A stretch of DNA of 64,000 bases from positions 26,104 through 90,103 of the forward strand of contig NZ_AFOZ01000012.1 in NCBI RefSeq assembly GCF_000217915.1, written 5' to 3'. Source of the stretch: Shewanella sp. HN-41. GTDB lineage: Bacteria > Pseudomonadota > Gammaproteobacteria > Enterobacterales > Shewanellaceae. Position numbers and translations under genes: made by a program. Positions 18,487-27,843 of this stretch are shown here, piece after piece (within the stretch, counting starts at the first letter, position 1; each line of letters starts with the position of its first letter). The notes beneath the pieces were generated by a model that was given only the letters and a program-made list of their open reading frames with translations, was not told where the DNA came from and did no database searches.

Positions 18487-19554
18487 ATGTATTACCAAAA
18501 CGATGACGTTCGCATTAAAGAAGTAAAAGAGTTACTTCCACCTATTGCGATTCTAGAACGATTTCCTGCTTCCGAAAAAGCCTCTGCAACTGTGTTTAAC
18601 GCGCGTCAAAGCATACACAATATTCTGGCCAAACATGATGATCGCCTCTTAGTTGTGATTGGTCCTTGCTCTATTCACGATCCCCAAGCTGCGTTGGAAT
18701 ATGGGCAGCGCCTCGTCGCACTGAGGGAGCGTTACCAAGATCAACTTGAAATCGTGATGCGAGTTTATTTTGAAAAGCCAAGAACGACGGTCGGTTGGAA
18801 GGGATTAATTAATGATCCCTATATGGATAACAGCTTTAAACTCAACGATGGCTTACGTACTGCCCGAAAATTATTAGTCGATTTAAACGATAGTGGTATG
18901 CCAACCGCCGGGGAGTTTCTCGATATGATCACGCCGCAATATGTGGCAGATCTGATGTGCTGGGGAGCCATAGGTGCGCGCACCACTGAGTCTCAGGTGC
19001 ACCGCGAATTAGCCTCAGGGCTTTCCTGCCCCGTGGGCTTTAAGAATGGTACGGATGGTACGATAAAAGTGGCGATCGATGCGATCGGGGCCGCCAATGC
19101 ACCGCATCACTTTCTGTCGGTCACTAAGTTTGGCCATTCAGCCATAGTCTCGACTAAGGGTAATCCCGATTGTCATATTATTTTGCGTGGTGGCCGGGAG
19201 CCAAACTACAGCGCAGTGCATGTTGCTCAGATCAGTGAACAACTGCAAAGAGCCAAGCTGGCCGATAACATAATGATCGATTTCAGTCATGCCAATAGCA
19301 GTAAACAATATCAGCGTCAAATGGTGGTGGCGCAAGATGTGGCCGAACAAGTTGGTGCTGGGAATCGAGCGATTTTTGGGGTGATGGTTGAAAGTCATCT
19401 AGTGGAAGGGCGGCAGGAACTCGTGGAGGGACAAGCGTTATGCTATGGCCAGAGTATTACCGATGCCTGTATCGGTTGGGAAGACACAGAGCGCCTTCTT
19501 GCCGTGTTAAATCAGAGCATTGTGGAGCGCCGTCGCGGTAAGTCATTCGACTGA
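18487..19554 (+). CDS. aroG: 3-deoxy-7-phosphoheptulonate synthase (DAHP synthase)
   Basis: Condenses phosphoenolpyruvate with erythrose 4-phosphate, the first step of aromatic amino acid synthesis. All 355 residues follow the class I enzyme: MYYQNDDVRIKEVKELLPP, the catalytic LVVIGPCSIHDP, MRVYFEKPRTTVGWKG, and IDFSHANSSKQ. The sequence is closest to AroG, the Phe-sensitive isoenzyme, but the feedback ligand cannot be settled by eye. It is a single gene with its own terminator. Confidence 0.92.
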   Translation: MYYQNDDVRIKEVKELLPPIAILERFPASEKASATVFNARQSIHNILAKHDDRLLVVIGPCSIHDPQAALEYGQRLVALRERYQDQLEIVMRVYFEKPRTTVGWKGLINDPYMDNSFKLNDGLRTARKLLVDLNDSGMPTAGEFLDMITPQYVADLMCWGAIGARTTESQVHRELASGLSCPVGFKNGTDGTIKVAIDAIGAANAPHHFLSVTKFGHSAIVSTKGNPDCHIILRGGREPNYSAVHVAQISEQLQRAKLADNIMIDFSHANSSKQYQRQMVVAQDVAEQVGAGNRAIFGVMVESHLVEGRQELVEGQALCYGQSITDACIGWEDTERLLAVLNQSIVERRRGKSFD

Positions 19555-19584
19555 GCGAGGTGTTATTATCGCTTAGCGGTACAA

Positions 19585-19618
19585 AAACAAAGGCGCTATC
19601 CCTGCGCCTTTGTTTTTA
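19585..19618. terminator. Bidirectional intrinsic terminator
   Basis: 12-bp stem AAACAAAGGCGC/GCGCCTTTGTTT (19585-19596 with 19604-19615), with A-run before and T-run after. It separates aroG from the small convergent gene at 19619. Confidence 0.9.
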
Positions 19619-19795
19619 TTATTTATTGCTCATATCAGCTAGATATTCGTTAGCTTTGGCTAAGCTGCCAAAGGCAGCAATCAGGTTATTTCGACCTTTA
19701 TCCTGAATCTCTGGATTACCTGATTCTATCATCATCCACACCCAAGTTTGGATGAGTGGTAATGGTGGGTATTGAACTTTAGCGGAATCCAACAT
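19619..19795 (-). CDS. Small hypothetical protein, 58 residues
   Basis: A short open frame starting MLDSAKVQYPPLPLIQTWVW and ending EYLADMSNK. AAGGAAG lies 6 bases before its ATG, and it ends within the shared terminator with aroG, both good signs of a real gene. It has a mid-region amphipathic stretch with two tryptophans, no membrane segment, and no recognised domain. Function unknown. Confidence 0.65.
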   Translation of the reverse strand: MLDSAKVQYPPLPLIQTWVWMMIESGNPEIQDKGRNNLIAAFGSLAKANEYLADMSNK

Positions 19796-20230
19796 AAAGC
19801 TTCCTTTGATCTTGATTTAATTGAATAATCTTAATGTTATTATGGGGTAGGTGTTTACAGTGTTTTCATCATACTCACTAATATTGAGAGACTCGTTAAT
19901 GCTGCAATTTTACATTACTCATCCCTAGGGCATTTTGGGTAAAACAGAAAAAATAATCAACACTAGAAGCCCCAATGTTGCTACCTATTTTAACGTGTTT
20001 CATACCGATAAATCCCCTCTACCCTGTTTTTTTACTCGGTGGAGTAGGTTTGTGATTATAAGTCATAAGCATGACATTTTTATCATTGTTGAAGGTAAAT
20101 TTTACCTGGTGGGTAACCCTAGCACTGTCAGATTAATCTGGTTGATTTTATTCAAACTTTACTTAATTGACTTCGCTTAATGTTGCAGTCTGCTGTTACA
20201 ATTGCCCCAACTCAGTAAAGGTTAAGACAT
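19796..20230. other. Intergenic region, promoters only
   Basis: 435 bp without a supported gene. A TTG-initiated frame at 19935-20180 has no ribosome site and no recognisable product. The region should carry divergent promoters for the small gene at 19619 and the ABC exporter at 20231. Confidence 0.5.
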
Positions 20231-22027
20231 ATGCGCCCCACATTATATTTTGAAGGTCCGGTCGATAAACTCAACTGGCATGTGATCAAGTTGCTTTGGC
20301 CTTATTTACTTGAATATAAAGGTCGCATCATCCTCGCTATGCTCTGTCTTGTGGTCGCAAAACTGGCCAGTGTTGGACTTCCCTTCATTCTTAAAAATTT
20401 GGTCGATACCTTAGATGCGGATAAAACGGTGCAGCTCCTAAGTGTGCCCGTTGGCTTAGTCTTAGCCTATGGCACAGTTCGATTATTGACGGCCATTACG
20501 GGAGAGATCCGTGACACTTTATTTGGCCGTGTCACGGAGCGCGCCATTCGACGTTTAGGTCTTGCCGTATTCGATCATTTGCACCGACTCGATTTGGATT
20601 TTCATCTGGAACGTAAAACAGGCGGTTTATCCCGTGACATAGAGCGCGGCACCAGTGGTGTGAGCTTTTTGATGCGTTTTATGGTGTTCAATATAGTGCC
20701 AACATTATTGGAGATTGCCATGGTCATCGGTATTTTCTTCTTTAATTACGGTATTGCCTTTGCGACTATCACCTTCTTCTCGGTATTGGCTTACATCTTG
20801 TTTTCTATTATCGCAACCGAGTGGCGCACTGAATATGTGCGCGATGCGGCCAAAGCCGATTCGCTTTCTAATACCCGTGCCATCGACAGTTTACTGAACT
20901 ATGAAACCGTAAAGTACTTCAATAATGAGCAATATGAATCGGCTCGATACGATCAAGCACTCGAACAGTGGGAGATCGCTAAGCGAAAAAACCGCTTGTC
21001 TCTATTTGCGCTCAATGGCGGGCAGGCGTTGATTATTGCGCTGGCGATGACAGCTATGATGGCATTGGCGGCCTATAAAGTAACCTACGGTGAAATGACC
21101 TTAGGGGATTTTGTGCTGATCAATGCCTTTATGATGCAACTCTTTATACCATTGAACTTTTTAGGTTTCGTCTATCGTGAAATTCGTGGCGCCCTAGCAA
21201 ATATTGAGCGAATGTTTAGTCTGTTGGATAAACATCCTAGCATTGTCGATTCGACGGATGCCTTAGATTTTCAACCGTCTAAGGGCGAACTTTGCTTCGA
21301 GAATGTTAACTTTAGCTATGATGACAGGCAAATTTTGCGGGATGTCAGCTTCAAAGTTGCAGCGGGGAAAAAAGTTGCCGTAGTGGGGGATAGTGGAGCC
21401 GGTAAGTCGACGCTGATCAAGTTATTGTTCCGGTTTTACGATGTGGATCGGGGCGCTATTAGGATAGACGGGCAAGATATTCGTCACCTCACTCAGGATG
21501 CATTGCGACGTGCCATCGCCATAGTGCCACAGGATACAGTGCTATTTAATGATTCACTGGTTGAAAATATTCGTTATGGCCGCCCAGACGCGAGCGATGA
21601 AGAGGTTCGAAATGCCATCAAACTTGCCCATTTAGAGCAGTTTATTGCCTCACTTTCCCTAGGGTGGGATACCAAAGTCGGTGAGCGTGGTTTAAAGCTT
21701 TCGGGTGGGGAAAAGCAGCGGGTTGCCATTGCGCGGGCGATTTTAAAAGGTTCGCCCGTGCTGGTATTTGATGAGGCTACATCATCCCTTGATAGTCGTT
21801 CCGAGCAGGCGATCTTGTCGGCATTACGGGAAGTCGCTAAAGGGCACACCAGTCTTGTCGTTGCCCATAGGCTCTCTACTATCATAGATGCGGATCAGAT
21901 TGTCGTATTGAGTCAGGGAGAGATAGTCGAGCAGGGAAACCACACTGAGCTATTAGCGATGGATGGCTTATATGCCAAATTGTGGAGGATACAAAATGAG
22001 CAGTCAGAAGCACCCTTAGGCCATTAA
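20231..22027 (+). CDS. ATM1-type ABC exporter (permease-ATPase half-transporter)
   Basis: Inner-membrane ABC exporter of 598 residues, forming a homodimer. Six membrane segments occupy about 20-320, with the ATM1-like block NYETVKYFNNEQYE in the cytoplasmic loop. The ATPase domain (about 350-590) has Walker A GDSGAGKST, signature LSGGEKQRVAIARA and Walker B VLVFDEATSSLD. The ATM1/HMT1 family exports glutathione-linked sulfur or metal compounds; the substrate here is unknown. AAAGG lies just upstream of the ATG. It stands as a single gene, perhaps with the small gene that follows. Confidence 0.88.
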   Translation: MRPTLYFEGPVDKLNWHVIKLLWPYLLEYKGRIILAMLCLVVAKLASVGLPFILKNLVDTLDADKTVQLLSVPVGLVLAYGTVRLLTAITGEIRDTLFGRVTERAIRRLGLAVFDHLHRLDLDFHLERKTGGLSRDIERGTSGVSFLMRFMVFNIVPTLLEIAMVIGIFFFNYGIAFATITFFSVLAYILFSIIATEWRTEYVRDAAKADSLSNTRAIDSLLNYETVKYFNNEQYESARYDQALEQWEIAKRKNRLSLFALNGGQALIIALAMTAMMALAAYKVTYGEMTLGDFVLINAFMMQLFIPLNFLGFVYREIRGALANIERMFSLLDKHPSIVDSTDALDFQPSKGELCFENVNFSYDDRQILRDVSFKVAAGKKVAVVGDSGAGKSTLIKLLFRFYDVDRGAIRIDGQDIRHLTQDALRRAIAIVPQDTVLFNDSLVENIRYGRPDASDEEVRNAIKLAHLEQFIASLSLGWDTKVGERGLKLSGGEKQRVAIARAILKGSPVLVFDEATSSLDSRSEQAILSALREVAKGHTSLVVAHRLSTIIDADQIVVLSQGEIVEQGNHTELLAMDGLYAKLWRIQNEQSEAPLGH

Positions 22028-22098
22028 TAGTTCAGTCTTTATTCAGCTTCGGCTCTCTATACTCAAATGCCATCTAACAATCATAAGAGGTGCATTGC

Positions 22099-22353
22099 AT
22101 GGAGAATATGACGTTAAGAGTGAATATTGAAGGCAGGGAAGAAAAGGTCGACACGGATTGGTTTGCCATCATGGCGACCTTAAAAAAACGCGGTGTTGAC
22201 TGTGATTCTCTTCAGCGAATTCACGCGGAACTCAATGCAGGATTGAAAGTGACGACTCGGCGTCTAACCTTGGCCAAATTACATCAAGATATGAACTTGG
22301 CCAGTATTATTCGTGAGGTGGGGACTTATCTGGGCGACGCTCAGGGAATATGA
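22099..22353 (+). CDS. Small hypothetical protein, 84 residues
   Basis: Soluble, charged, mostly helical. Contains DWFAIMATLKKRGVDCDSL and a basic stretch KVTTRRLTLAKLH. No domain recognised. AAGAGG precedes ATG 22099 by 8 bases; a GTG at 22090 is possible but sits on that ribosome site. It is 71 bp after the ABC exporter and may be read with it. Confidence 0.6.
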   Translation: MENMTLRVNIEGREEKVDTDWFAIMATLKKRGVDCDSLQRIHAELNAGLKVTTRRLTLAKLHQDMNLASIIREVGTYLGDAQGI

Positions 22354-22417
22354 CAGCGTGGGGGATAATTTAACGAATAAGTTATTGATCTACAGAGTTA
22401 AAGGGAATATTCATTGA

Positions 22418-22663
22418 TCATATTCCCTTAATTTTTCCCGCCTTCCAGCCTTCGCACAACAAATTTAATTTTGTTGTCGATTCGTCGATGAGAGTGAGCC
22501 GAATAATTTCGCCTTCACGAAAACACACTAGCTCGCCTTCGATTTCGGTCAGGCGATTACAGCTCTTACAGCTCGTGCTTACAGTTTTACTGACTGGCAG
22601 TTGGCTTACATAGCTTGAGTTCAAAAGTGTTTCCTTAAATTTCTGTACCGTTAAGACATTCAA
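22418..22663 (-). CDS. Small hypothetical protein with a CxxC motif
   Basis: An 81-residue frame with STSCKSCNRLTEIEGELVCF, which could bind a metal, and a separate Cys near the C-terminus (NLLCEGW). No family recognised. The ribosome site is weak: GAGG lies about 17 bases upstream, further than usual. It is convergent with the gene at 22099 and upstream of the glutamate-synthase-like gene. Confidence 0.5.
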   Translation of the reverse strand: MNVLTVQKFKETLLNSSYVSQLPVSKTVSTSCKSCNRLTEIEGELVCFREGEIIRLTLIDESTTKLNLLCEGWKAGKIKGI

Positions 22664-22773
22664 TTAATGCTAACCTCACAGATCTTACCTCTTTTGTGAT
22701 ATGCATTCAAATATACCTTACCTTAGCCAGTATAGACAAAAGTAGTGGTAGGTTGCTACCACTGGCCCTAACG

Positions 22774-24264
22774 CTATTGGTTTATGTGTGAATAGTATTT
22801 GTCGAGGGAGAGTGACAGACCACTATCGAGTACGATTCGCACATGCGCAGGTTTAAGTTGTCTTGGCTCGCTGACACCACAGGAATGGGCGATCAAAGCT
22901 AAGTCGTGGTGTAAATTATGATTATAATTGGCGACTCGGGTCGACTTATTCCTAGGATCTAATCCCCGTTGGAGTTTCTTATTGTGGGTAGTGATGCCCG
23001 TTGGGCAGGTATCTTTATTACACTGTAAGGCTTGGATACAACCGAGGGCAAACATATTGCCACGGGCCGATGCGATAAAATCGGCACCTAATGCTAACGC
23101 CCACGCCACCCGTGAAGGCACGATAAGCTTACCGGAGGCAATGACTTTAATGCGTTTACGCAATCCTCGTTGGATCAAAATGTTCACCAGAATAGGAAGG
23201 CTTTCCTTCAGCGGTAAACCGACATAATCCATCAGCGGTTGCGGCGCGGCTCCGGTACCACCATCGGCACTGTCTAAGGTAAAAAAGTCGGGGGCTGAAT
23301 CCTCGCCGCGGCGCTCGATTTCATCGCATAAATCTTCGAGCCATTGTACGTCTCCAAGTACGGCTTTAATGCCAGTCGGCTTACCTGTGACCTCCCGTAC
23401 TCTGGCTATCATGTCCAGAATATCCCCCACATTTCTAAATTCAATGTGACCATTGGGGCTGATAGAGTCCTGCCCTTGGGGAATACCACGAATATGGGCA
23501 ATTTCTTCGGTTACTTTAATACCGGGTAATATGCCTCCTTTACCGGGTTTAGCCCCTTGGCTCATTTTAATTTCGAACATTTTGACTTCTGGATGCGCTG
23601 CTATCGCCTTCAGTTTTTCATCGTCTAAATGGCCGTGTTCGTTACGTACCCCGTATTTCGCTGTGCCAATTTGAAAGACAAGATCACACCCCCCTTTTAA
23701 GTGGTAGGGGCTTAACCCGCCTTCGCCGGTATTCAACCAACAACCCGCCTGAGCTGCGCCATGGGAAAGGGCGGTGATTGCTGGACGCGATAGTGCGCCA
23801 AAGCTCATCGCAGAAATATGGCAGATGGCCTGTGTTGTGTAGGGATGGCGACAGTGGCTACCAATAGTGAGTGGGTGAATTGGCGTGATATCTTCATCTT
23901 GGGTAGGGAAGGCCGTATTCATAAACATAATAGTGCCGGCGCTATCCAAGGGACGTGTCGAGCCAAAGGCGATGGTCCTATCTACATTTTTAGCTGCGCG
24001 GTACACCCAGCTTCGTTCGGCACGATTAAAGGGCAGTTCCTCCCTGTCCTGAGCGAAAAAGTATTGTCTAAAAAACTCACCTTGTTTTTCGAATAGATAT
24101 CTAAAACGACCTATAACGGGATAGTTGTGCCTCACCGCTTGTTTCGTTTGCATCTTATCGGCAATGTACATGTACACAATGGCAAGTACACCGAGACCAA
24201 TAAGAATCAAAAAGAGTCCAGAGAATAGATCTAGCCCCCACATAAACCAATTGAGTTCGTTCAT
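22774..24264 (-). CDS. FMN-binding glutamate synthase family protein
   Basis: A 496-residue protein with one N-terminal membrane segment (about 10-33). It is followed by the central FMN-binding alpha/beta barrel of glutamate synthase: GGLSPYHLKGGCDLVFQIGT, KMSQGAKPGKGGILPG, TLDSADGGTGAAPQPL, and the late block GCIQALQCNKDTCPTGI, which supplies cysteines for a 3Fe-4S-like site. There is no glutaminase domain, so ammonia- or glutamine-dependent glutamate synthesis is not implied; the true reaction of these stand-alone proteins is unknown. The histidine phosphatase gene is 11 bp upstream, so they probably share a transcript. Confidence 0.85.
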   Translation of the reverse strand: MNELNWFMWGLDLFSGLFLILIGLGVLAIVYMYIADKMQTKQAVRHNYPVIGRFRYLFEKQGEFFRQYFFAQDREELPFNRAERSWVYRAAKNVDRTIAFGSTRPLDSAGTIMFMNTAFPTQDEDITPIHPLTIGSHCRHPYTTQAICHISAMSFGALSRPAITALSHGAAQAGCWLNTGEGGLSPYHLKGGCDLVFQIGTAKYGVRNEHGHLDDEKLKAIAAHPEVKMFEIKMSQGAKPGKGGILPGIKVTEEIAHIRGIPQGQDSISPNGHIEFRNVGDILDMIARVREVTGKPTGIKAVLGDVQWLEDLCDEIERRGEDSAPDFFTLDSADGGTGAAPQPLMDYVGLPLKESLPILVNILIQRGLRKRIKVIASGKLIVPSRVAWALALGADFIASARGNMFALGCIQALQCNKDTCPTGITTHNKKLQRGLDPRNKSTRVANYNHNLHHDLALIAHSCGVSEPRQLKPAHVRIVLDSGLSLSLDKYYSHINQ

Positions 24265-24275
24265 ATTGTTATCCT

Positions 24276-24881
24276 TTATTCTTGCCCATACCGAGTCGAA
24301 ATAAGGCTCGCAGGCTGGCCCTCATTGAGGGAGAGTAAAAACAGTTGGCCGTAATCATCTTCGTTTATCGCTGGGATTTCAGGTCCCCCAAGGGCTTTGA
24401 TGATAAGGGGTACCGTATTGGAATGCCCTGCAATGAGGGTATTGCCTTTGACCGCATACACTTGTTCAGCGATTTGCTGCACATGTGTCGCTATCGCTTT
24501 GGTTGCTGGCACAACAGTGACGGGCAAGTGTCGGGCTTGGGCTATTGGCGTTAATGTTTGTTGTGTTCGTTGATATTGTGTCGCAATAAGTTGGGATAGT
24601 GGCGTGCGATTTAGGGTACTAATGAGGGCCGTAGCACGTATTTCCCCTGCAGGAGATAATGACGGATCCGCCGCTGGAGACTCGGCTTTTTCTGCATGTC
24701 TAACTAAAATAATCAGCCTATTGTCTGCGATAGCGTAATTAATCGGAGTTAAACCAAGGCTGATAAATACCACTAGATTGGCCAATAGGTATAGCAGTAA
24801 TGCAGGTGACGTGGGAAAGCGCCTATGGGGACCAGTCAAGGCTCTAAAGTGGGAAAAGTGTAAACTGCGATCTGCTGCCAT
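24276..24881 (-). CDS. Membrane-anchored histidine phosphatase family protein
   Basis: A 201-residue protein of the phosphoglycerate mutase/SixA superfamily. A hydrophobic segment (about 25-50) would hold it in the membrane or serve as a signal anchor. The catalytic motif is LVRHAEKAE (RHA in place of the common RHG), and the second histidine is in LIAGHSNTVPLI. Phosphatase substrate unknown. It lies 11 bp before the glutamate-synthase-like gene. Confidence 0.8.
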   Translation of the reverse strand: MAADRSLHFSHFRALTGPHRRFPTSPALLLYLLANLVVFISLGLTPINYAIADNRLIILVRHAEKAESPAADPSLSPAGEIRATALISTLNRTPLSQLIATQYQRTQQTLTPIAQARHLPVTVVPATKAIATHVQQIAEQVYAVKGNTLIAGHSNTVPLIIKALGGPEIPAINEDDYGQLFLLSLNEGQPASLISTRYGQE

Positions 24882-25059
24882 TGTGTTACATCCTTTTAGG
24901 TAGGCTTATGCTATGGGTTAGGGAGTCGCCGAGAATGATCTTATTATTCCGTTTCTACCATAGCGTTGCGGCATGATGGTACTGTAAATCTAAAAATTAC
25001 TAAAGTTGGTTAAATTTTGGTCGATAATTAAGTCAGCCCAAATTGAATGGATGACCATC

Positions 25060-25686
25060 ATGGAAATCAATAAATCCCCGCATCTGTCGCAAACACCTGT
25101 ATCACACAAAAAATATGCAGAGAATATGGCTGCAAAGGGGGAGGAAGCGAGTGATTCAAAGAATGCGAAAGCCGTCGAAGCTAGCTCTGCACAAACCGCA
25201 CAGCAAACGAGTAAACAGCTGATGAATCAAGCGATTCTATCGGCGCAGCAGGATGTAAATATCAAGACTGGCGATGAATCTATGGTCTTGCTCTATCGCG
25301 CCGCAATCGAAGCGATCAACAAAGAATTAGCGCCATCCATGGGGGAGAACGCGATTCAAACCGCCTACGACAATGGTGTCGATACATCCCCAGAAGCCAC
25401 GGCCGATCGCATAGTGAGTTTTGCAACCCAGTTTTTTAGTATTCATCAACAGCAGAATTCAGGGATGGATTTTGATGAGCAGCTCGACAGCTTTATGACC
25501 ATTATCGGTGGTGCTATCGATAGCGGTTTTCAGGAAGCAAGGGATATTTTGTCGGGTCTTAAGGTATTGCAGGGGGATATTGCCGATGGCGTAGATAAAA
25601 CCTACAGCCTAGTGCAAGAGGGGCTGCAAGCCTTCAGGGATAGCTTTAATAAAAAGCCAGATGAGACTCAATCTACTGCATCTTAG
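25060..25686 (+). CDS. DUF5610 domain-containing protein
   Basis: A soluble protein of 208 residues. A polar, low-complexity N-terminus (Ser, Ala, Gln, Lys rich, about 1-70) is followed by the recognised region AIEAINKELAPSMGENAIQT and ETATQFFSIHQQQ-like helices to FMTIIGGAIDSGFQEARDIL. I recall this as DUF5610, of unknown function, common in Shewanella and Vibrio. ATG 25060 has GGAT upstream; ATG 25051 and an open frame from 25006 are alternatives. Confidence 0.7.
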   Translation: MEINKSPHLSQTPVSHKKYAENMAAKGEEASDSKNAKAVEASSAQTAQQTSKQLMNQAILSAQQDVNIKTGDESMVLLYRAAIEAINKELAPSMGENAIQTAYDNGVDTSPEATADRIVSFATQFFSIHQQQNSGMDFDEQLDSFMTIIGGAIDSGFQEARDILSGLKVLQGDIADGVDKTYSLVQEGLQAFRDSFNKKPDETQSTAS

Positions 25687-25713
25687 TTCCGCCATCATCA
25701 GATTCGTAAACTT

Positions 25714-25739
25714 AAGCCCCTTTTGATAAGGGGTTTTTG
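25714..25739 (+). terminator. Intrinsic terminator
   Basis: AAGCCCCTT/AAGGGGTTT stem followed by TTTTTG, 28 bp after the DUF5610 gene and before fpr. Confidence 0.8.
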
Positions 25740-25797
25740 TTGCGTCGATAAAAGTCTATGCTAGAAGCCTATTTAACGTTGCACTTGGGGACAAGTT

Positions 25798-26547
25798 ATG
25801 TGGACTAGGGGACGAGTTATCGAACGTATTGATTGGAGTGATAAGTTATTTTCGCTGCGGATTGTCACCGACCTTGCACCTTTTATTCCCGGCCAGTTTA
25901 TCAAGTTAAGCCAAGTTCGTGATGATAAACGCGTTGCCAGAGCCTACTCCCTCGTTAATTCCCCCGATAAAGCCTATGCCGAAGTGCTCGCTGTTGCGGT
26001 CGAAGATGGGCAATTATCGCCACAGTTACAAAATCTTGCTATCGGTGATGAAATTGACGTGACGCAAACAGCAACAGGGTTTATGACCTTAGATGAAATT
26101 CCCAAGGGTGAGTTGCAAGGTCGGCATTTGTGGTTTTTAGCCACAGGCACAGCCGTAGGGCCATTCTTATCTATGCTCGATACCGATGAACCTTGGCAAC
26201 GCTTTGAGAAGATCATATTAGTGTATGGTGTGAGGGAAGCTAAGGATCTGGCCTACCTCGATAAACTGCGAGCCTACGAGCAGCAGTACCCCAACCAGTT
26301 TATTTTGTGTTTGAGTGTGACCCGTGAACCCTTTGAAGGGGCATTGCAGTGCCGTATTCCCGATGGTTTATCCTCTGGGGAAATAGAACGTAAAGTAGGG
26401 TTAACCCTATGTGCGGCTGACTCCCAAGTCATGATTTGCGGTAATCCAGGCATGATAAATGGTGCTCAGGCGGCACTGATAGATAAAGGCCTTGCTAAAA
26501 ATTTACGCCGTGCCCCTGGGCAGATAACCGTTGAAAAATATTGGTAA
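25798..26547 (+). CDS. fpr: Ferredoxin/flavodoxin-NADP+ reductase
   Basis: FAD enzyme of 249 residues that moves electrons between NADPH and ferredoxin or flavodoxin. FAD-binding residues are in ARAYSLVNSP (about 43-52), the NADP-binding start is in FLATGTAVGPFLSML, and the C-terminus ITVEKYW is characteristic of the bacterial Fpr subclass. Located 43 bp before a GST gene; both may respond to oxidative stress, but no SoxR or OxyR site is clear. Confidence 0.93.
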   Translation: MWTRGRVIERIDWSDKLFSLRIVTDLAPFIPGQFIKLSQVRDDKRVARAYSLVNSPDKAYAEVLAVAVEDGQLSPQLQNLAIGDEIDVTQTATGFMTLDEIPKGELQGRHLWFLATGTAVGPFLSMLDTDEPWQRFEKIILVYGVREAKDLAYLDKLRAYEQQYPNQFILCLSVTREPFEGALQCRIPDGLSSGEIERKVGLTLCAADSQVMICGNPGMINGAQAALIDKGLAKNLRRAPGQITVEKYW

Positions 26548-26590
26548 CCCTTTAGTTTTTGTAATGAGATATTTATAGAAGGATTGATTA

Positions 26591-27187
26591 ATGAAATTGC
26601 TCTGTTCTCAGGCATCACCCTATGCCCGCTGTGTTAGAAGTTTGATTCACTACTTAGGCATTAAGGATATTGAAGAAGTTACCGTGAATCCCTTCGAAAA
26701 TACGGCTGAATTACTAGATGCAAATCCGCTGGGTCAGATCCCCTGCCTTATTACCAACGACGGTATCCCACTGTTTGATAGCGAAGTGATTATGCGCTAT
26801 CTGGATGCTGAGTTAGGCGAGCAGCAGATGTTTGGCGCTCATAGGGATAACTGGGTATTGCAGGGACATTTCTCTATGATTAAAGGGCTTATCGATAGCG
26901 CGGTAAAATTACGTCAGGAGCAAATGCGTGAAGAGGAGGGCGTGAGGTCTGCCTTTTGGACTTCGCGGTTTGAGCAAGCATTATTGCGCGGTTTAATGCA
27001 GATGGAACACCTCAGTGTGATCACTCAAGCTACGATTCAGGCGCCACAATTGGCCTTGATTTGTTTACTGGATTACGTTGATTTTAGGCATCCAGAGTTA
27101 GATTGGCGAAAAGTGGCTCCAGCCACCGCGCTCTGGTTTAGTGAGATGCGTAATCTCCCCGCATTCATTGAAACTCGACCCCAATAG
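26591..27187 (+). CDS. Glutathione S-transferase family protein
   Basis: A 198-residue GST-fold protein. The thioredoxin-like N-terminal domain begins MKLLCSQASPYARCVRSL, has the cis-proline in GQIPCLI (about 48-54) and the glutathione-contact pair in LFDSEVIMRYL. The C-terminal helical domain ends SEMRNLPAFIETRPQ. Substrate unknown. AAGGA lies 7 bases upstream of the ATG. It follows fpr closely and may share its transcript. Confidence 0.88.
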   Translation: MKLLCSQASPYARCVRSLIHYLGIKDIEEVTVNPFENTAELLDANPLGQIPCLITNDGIPLFDSEVIMRYLDAELGEQQMFGAHRDNWVLQGHFSMIKGLIDSAVKLRQEQMREEEGVRSAFWTSRFEQALLRGLMQMEHLSVITQATIQAPQLALICLLDYVDFRHPELDWRKVAPATALWFSEMRNLPAFIETRPQ

Positions 27188-27201
27188 CCCATTAGAGGCG
27201 C

Positions 27202-27624
27202 TCAATTGTCAGTTGTGCGCCTTCCCTTTGATCTATCACGGCGATTTTGTTCACCAAAAACACCGAAAAGCTCCCGAGTAACACCATAATCTACTCTGCG
27301 TTCATTACTTGATTGGCGTCTGTCCTCGAAGTGTTGATACCGACATTCGCAATGTGGCATGGTGCATTCTTCCATGGGGATCGCAGGGGCCTCTTTCGAC
27401 AAAAAACGCTTACCTGTGATGGCATTAACTTGCTCACAGCAATGCCCCTTATTCACTATGCTGACACAGTGAAAGCGATGACCTTCAATACTCTGGTTTG
27501 TTGTATTACGCTCATTTGAACTTAGGTTTTTGAAATAATGTTTACGGGTTTTCTTGCCACTCCTCAGTTTGACTAGCCCAAATATTGTAAGAGTGGCTAC
27601 GATAACCAACAGCATAGTTAACAT
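27202..27624 (-). CDS. Hypothetical membrane-anchored cysteine-rich protein
   Basis: A 140-residue protein with an N-terminal membrane segment (about 1-20, LLVIVATLTIFGLV). The cytoplasmic part contains several cysteines: FHCVSIV, GHCCEQV and EECTMPHCECRYQHFEDRR. That Cys/His cluster suggests a metal site. The tail is rich in Arg and Asp. I do not recognise the family. It is convergent with the GST gene, with 14 bp between stops. Confidence 0.65.
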   Translation of the reverse strand: MLTMLLVIVATLTIFGLVKLRSGKKTRKHYFKNLSSNERNTTNQSIEGHRFHCVSIVNKGHCCEQVNAITGKRFLSKEAPAIPMEECTMPHCECRYQHFEDRRQSSNERRVDYGVTRELFGVFGEQNRRDRSKGRRTTDN

Positions 27625-27771
27625 AACGCCTCCCTATAGCCATTTCATGCAAATTAAGGTTCAGTTTAGTTTGATTTGAGATAATCACCAGTTTTGAATT
27701 TAATTTGTTTTAAAACAAAAAGTTAAATTCTATGTTGCCCTCGGCTTATCTATCTATTACCCTTGCATAAT

Positions 27772-27786
27772 TGATAACTATTATCA
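27772..27786. promoter_or_regulatory. Fur box
   Basis: TGATAACTATTATCA matches the 7-1-7 Fur motif TGATAAT-N-ATTATCA with one mismatch. It lies 57 bp before the ferric iron binding protein gene, where it would block transcription in iron-replete cells. Confidence 0.85.
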
Positions 27787-27843
27787 TTAATGGCTTAGGT
27801 CGATTCGCGCACATCGTGTCATATTCTTGGGGAGACATCGGTA

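Noticed and set aside
19935..20180. 81-residue TTG-initiated frame
   Set aside because: No ribosome site, odd composition and no recognisable family; it lies in a promoter region between two supported genes.
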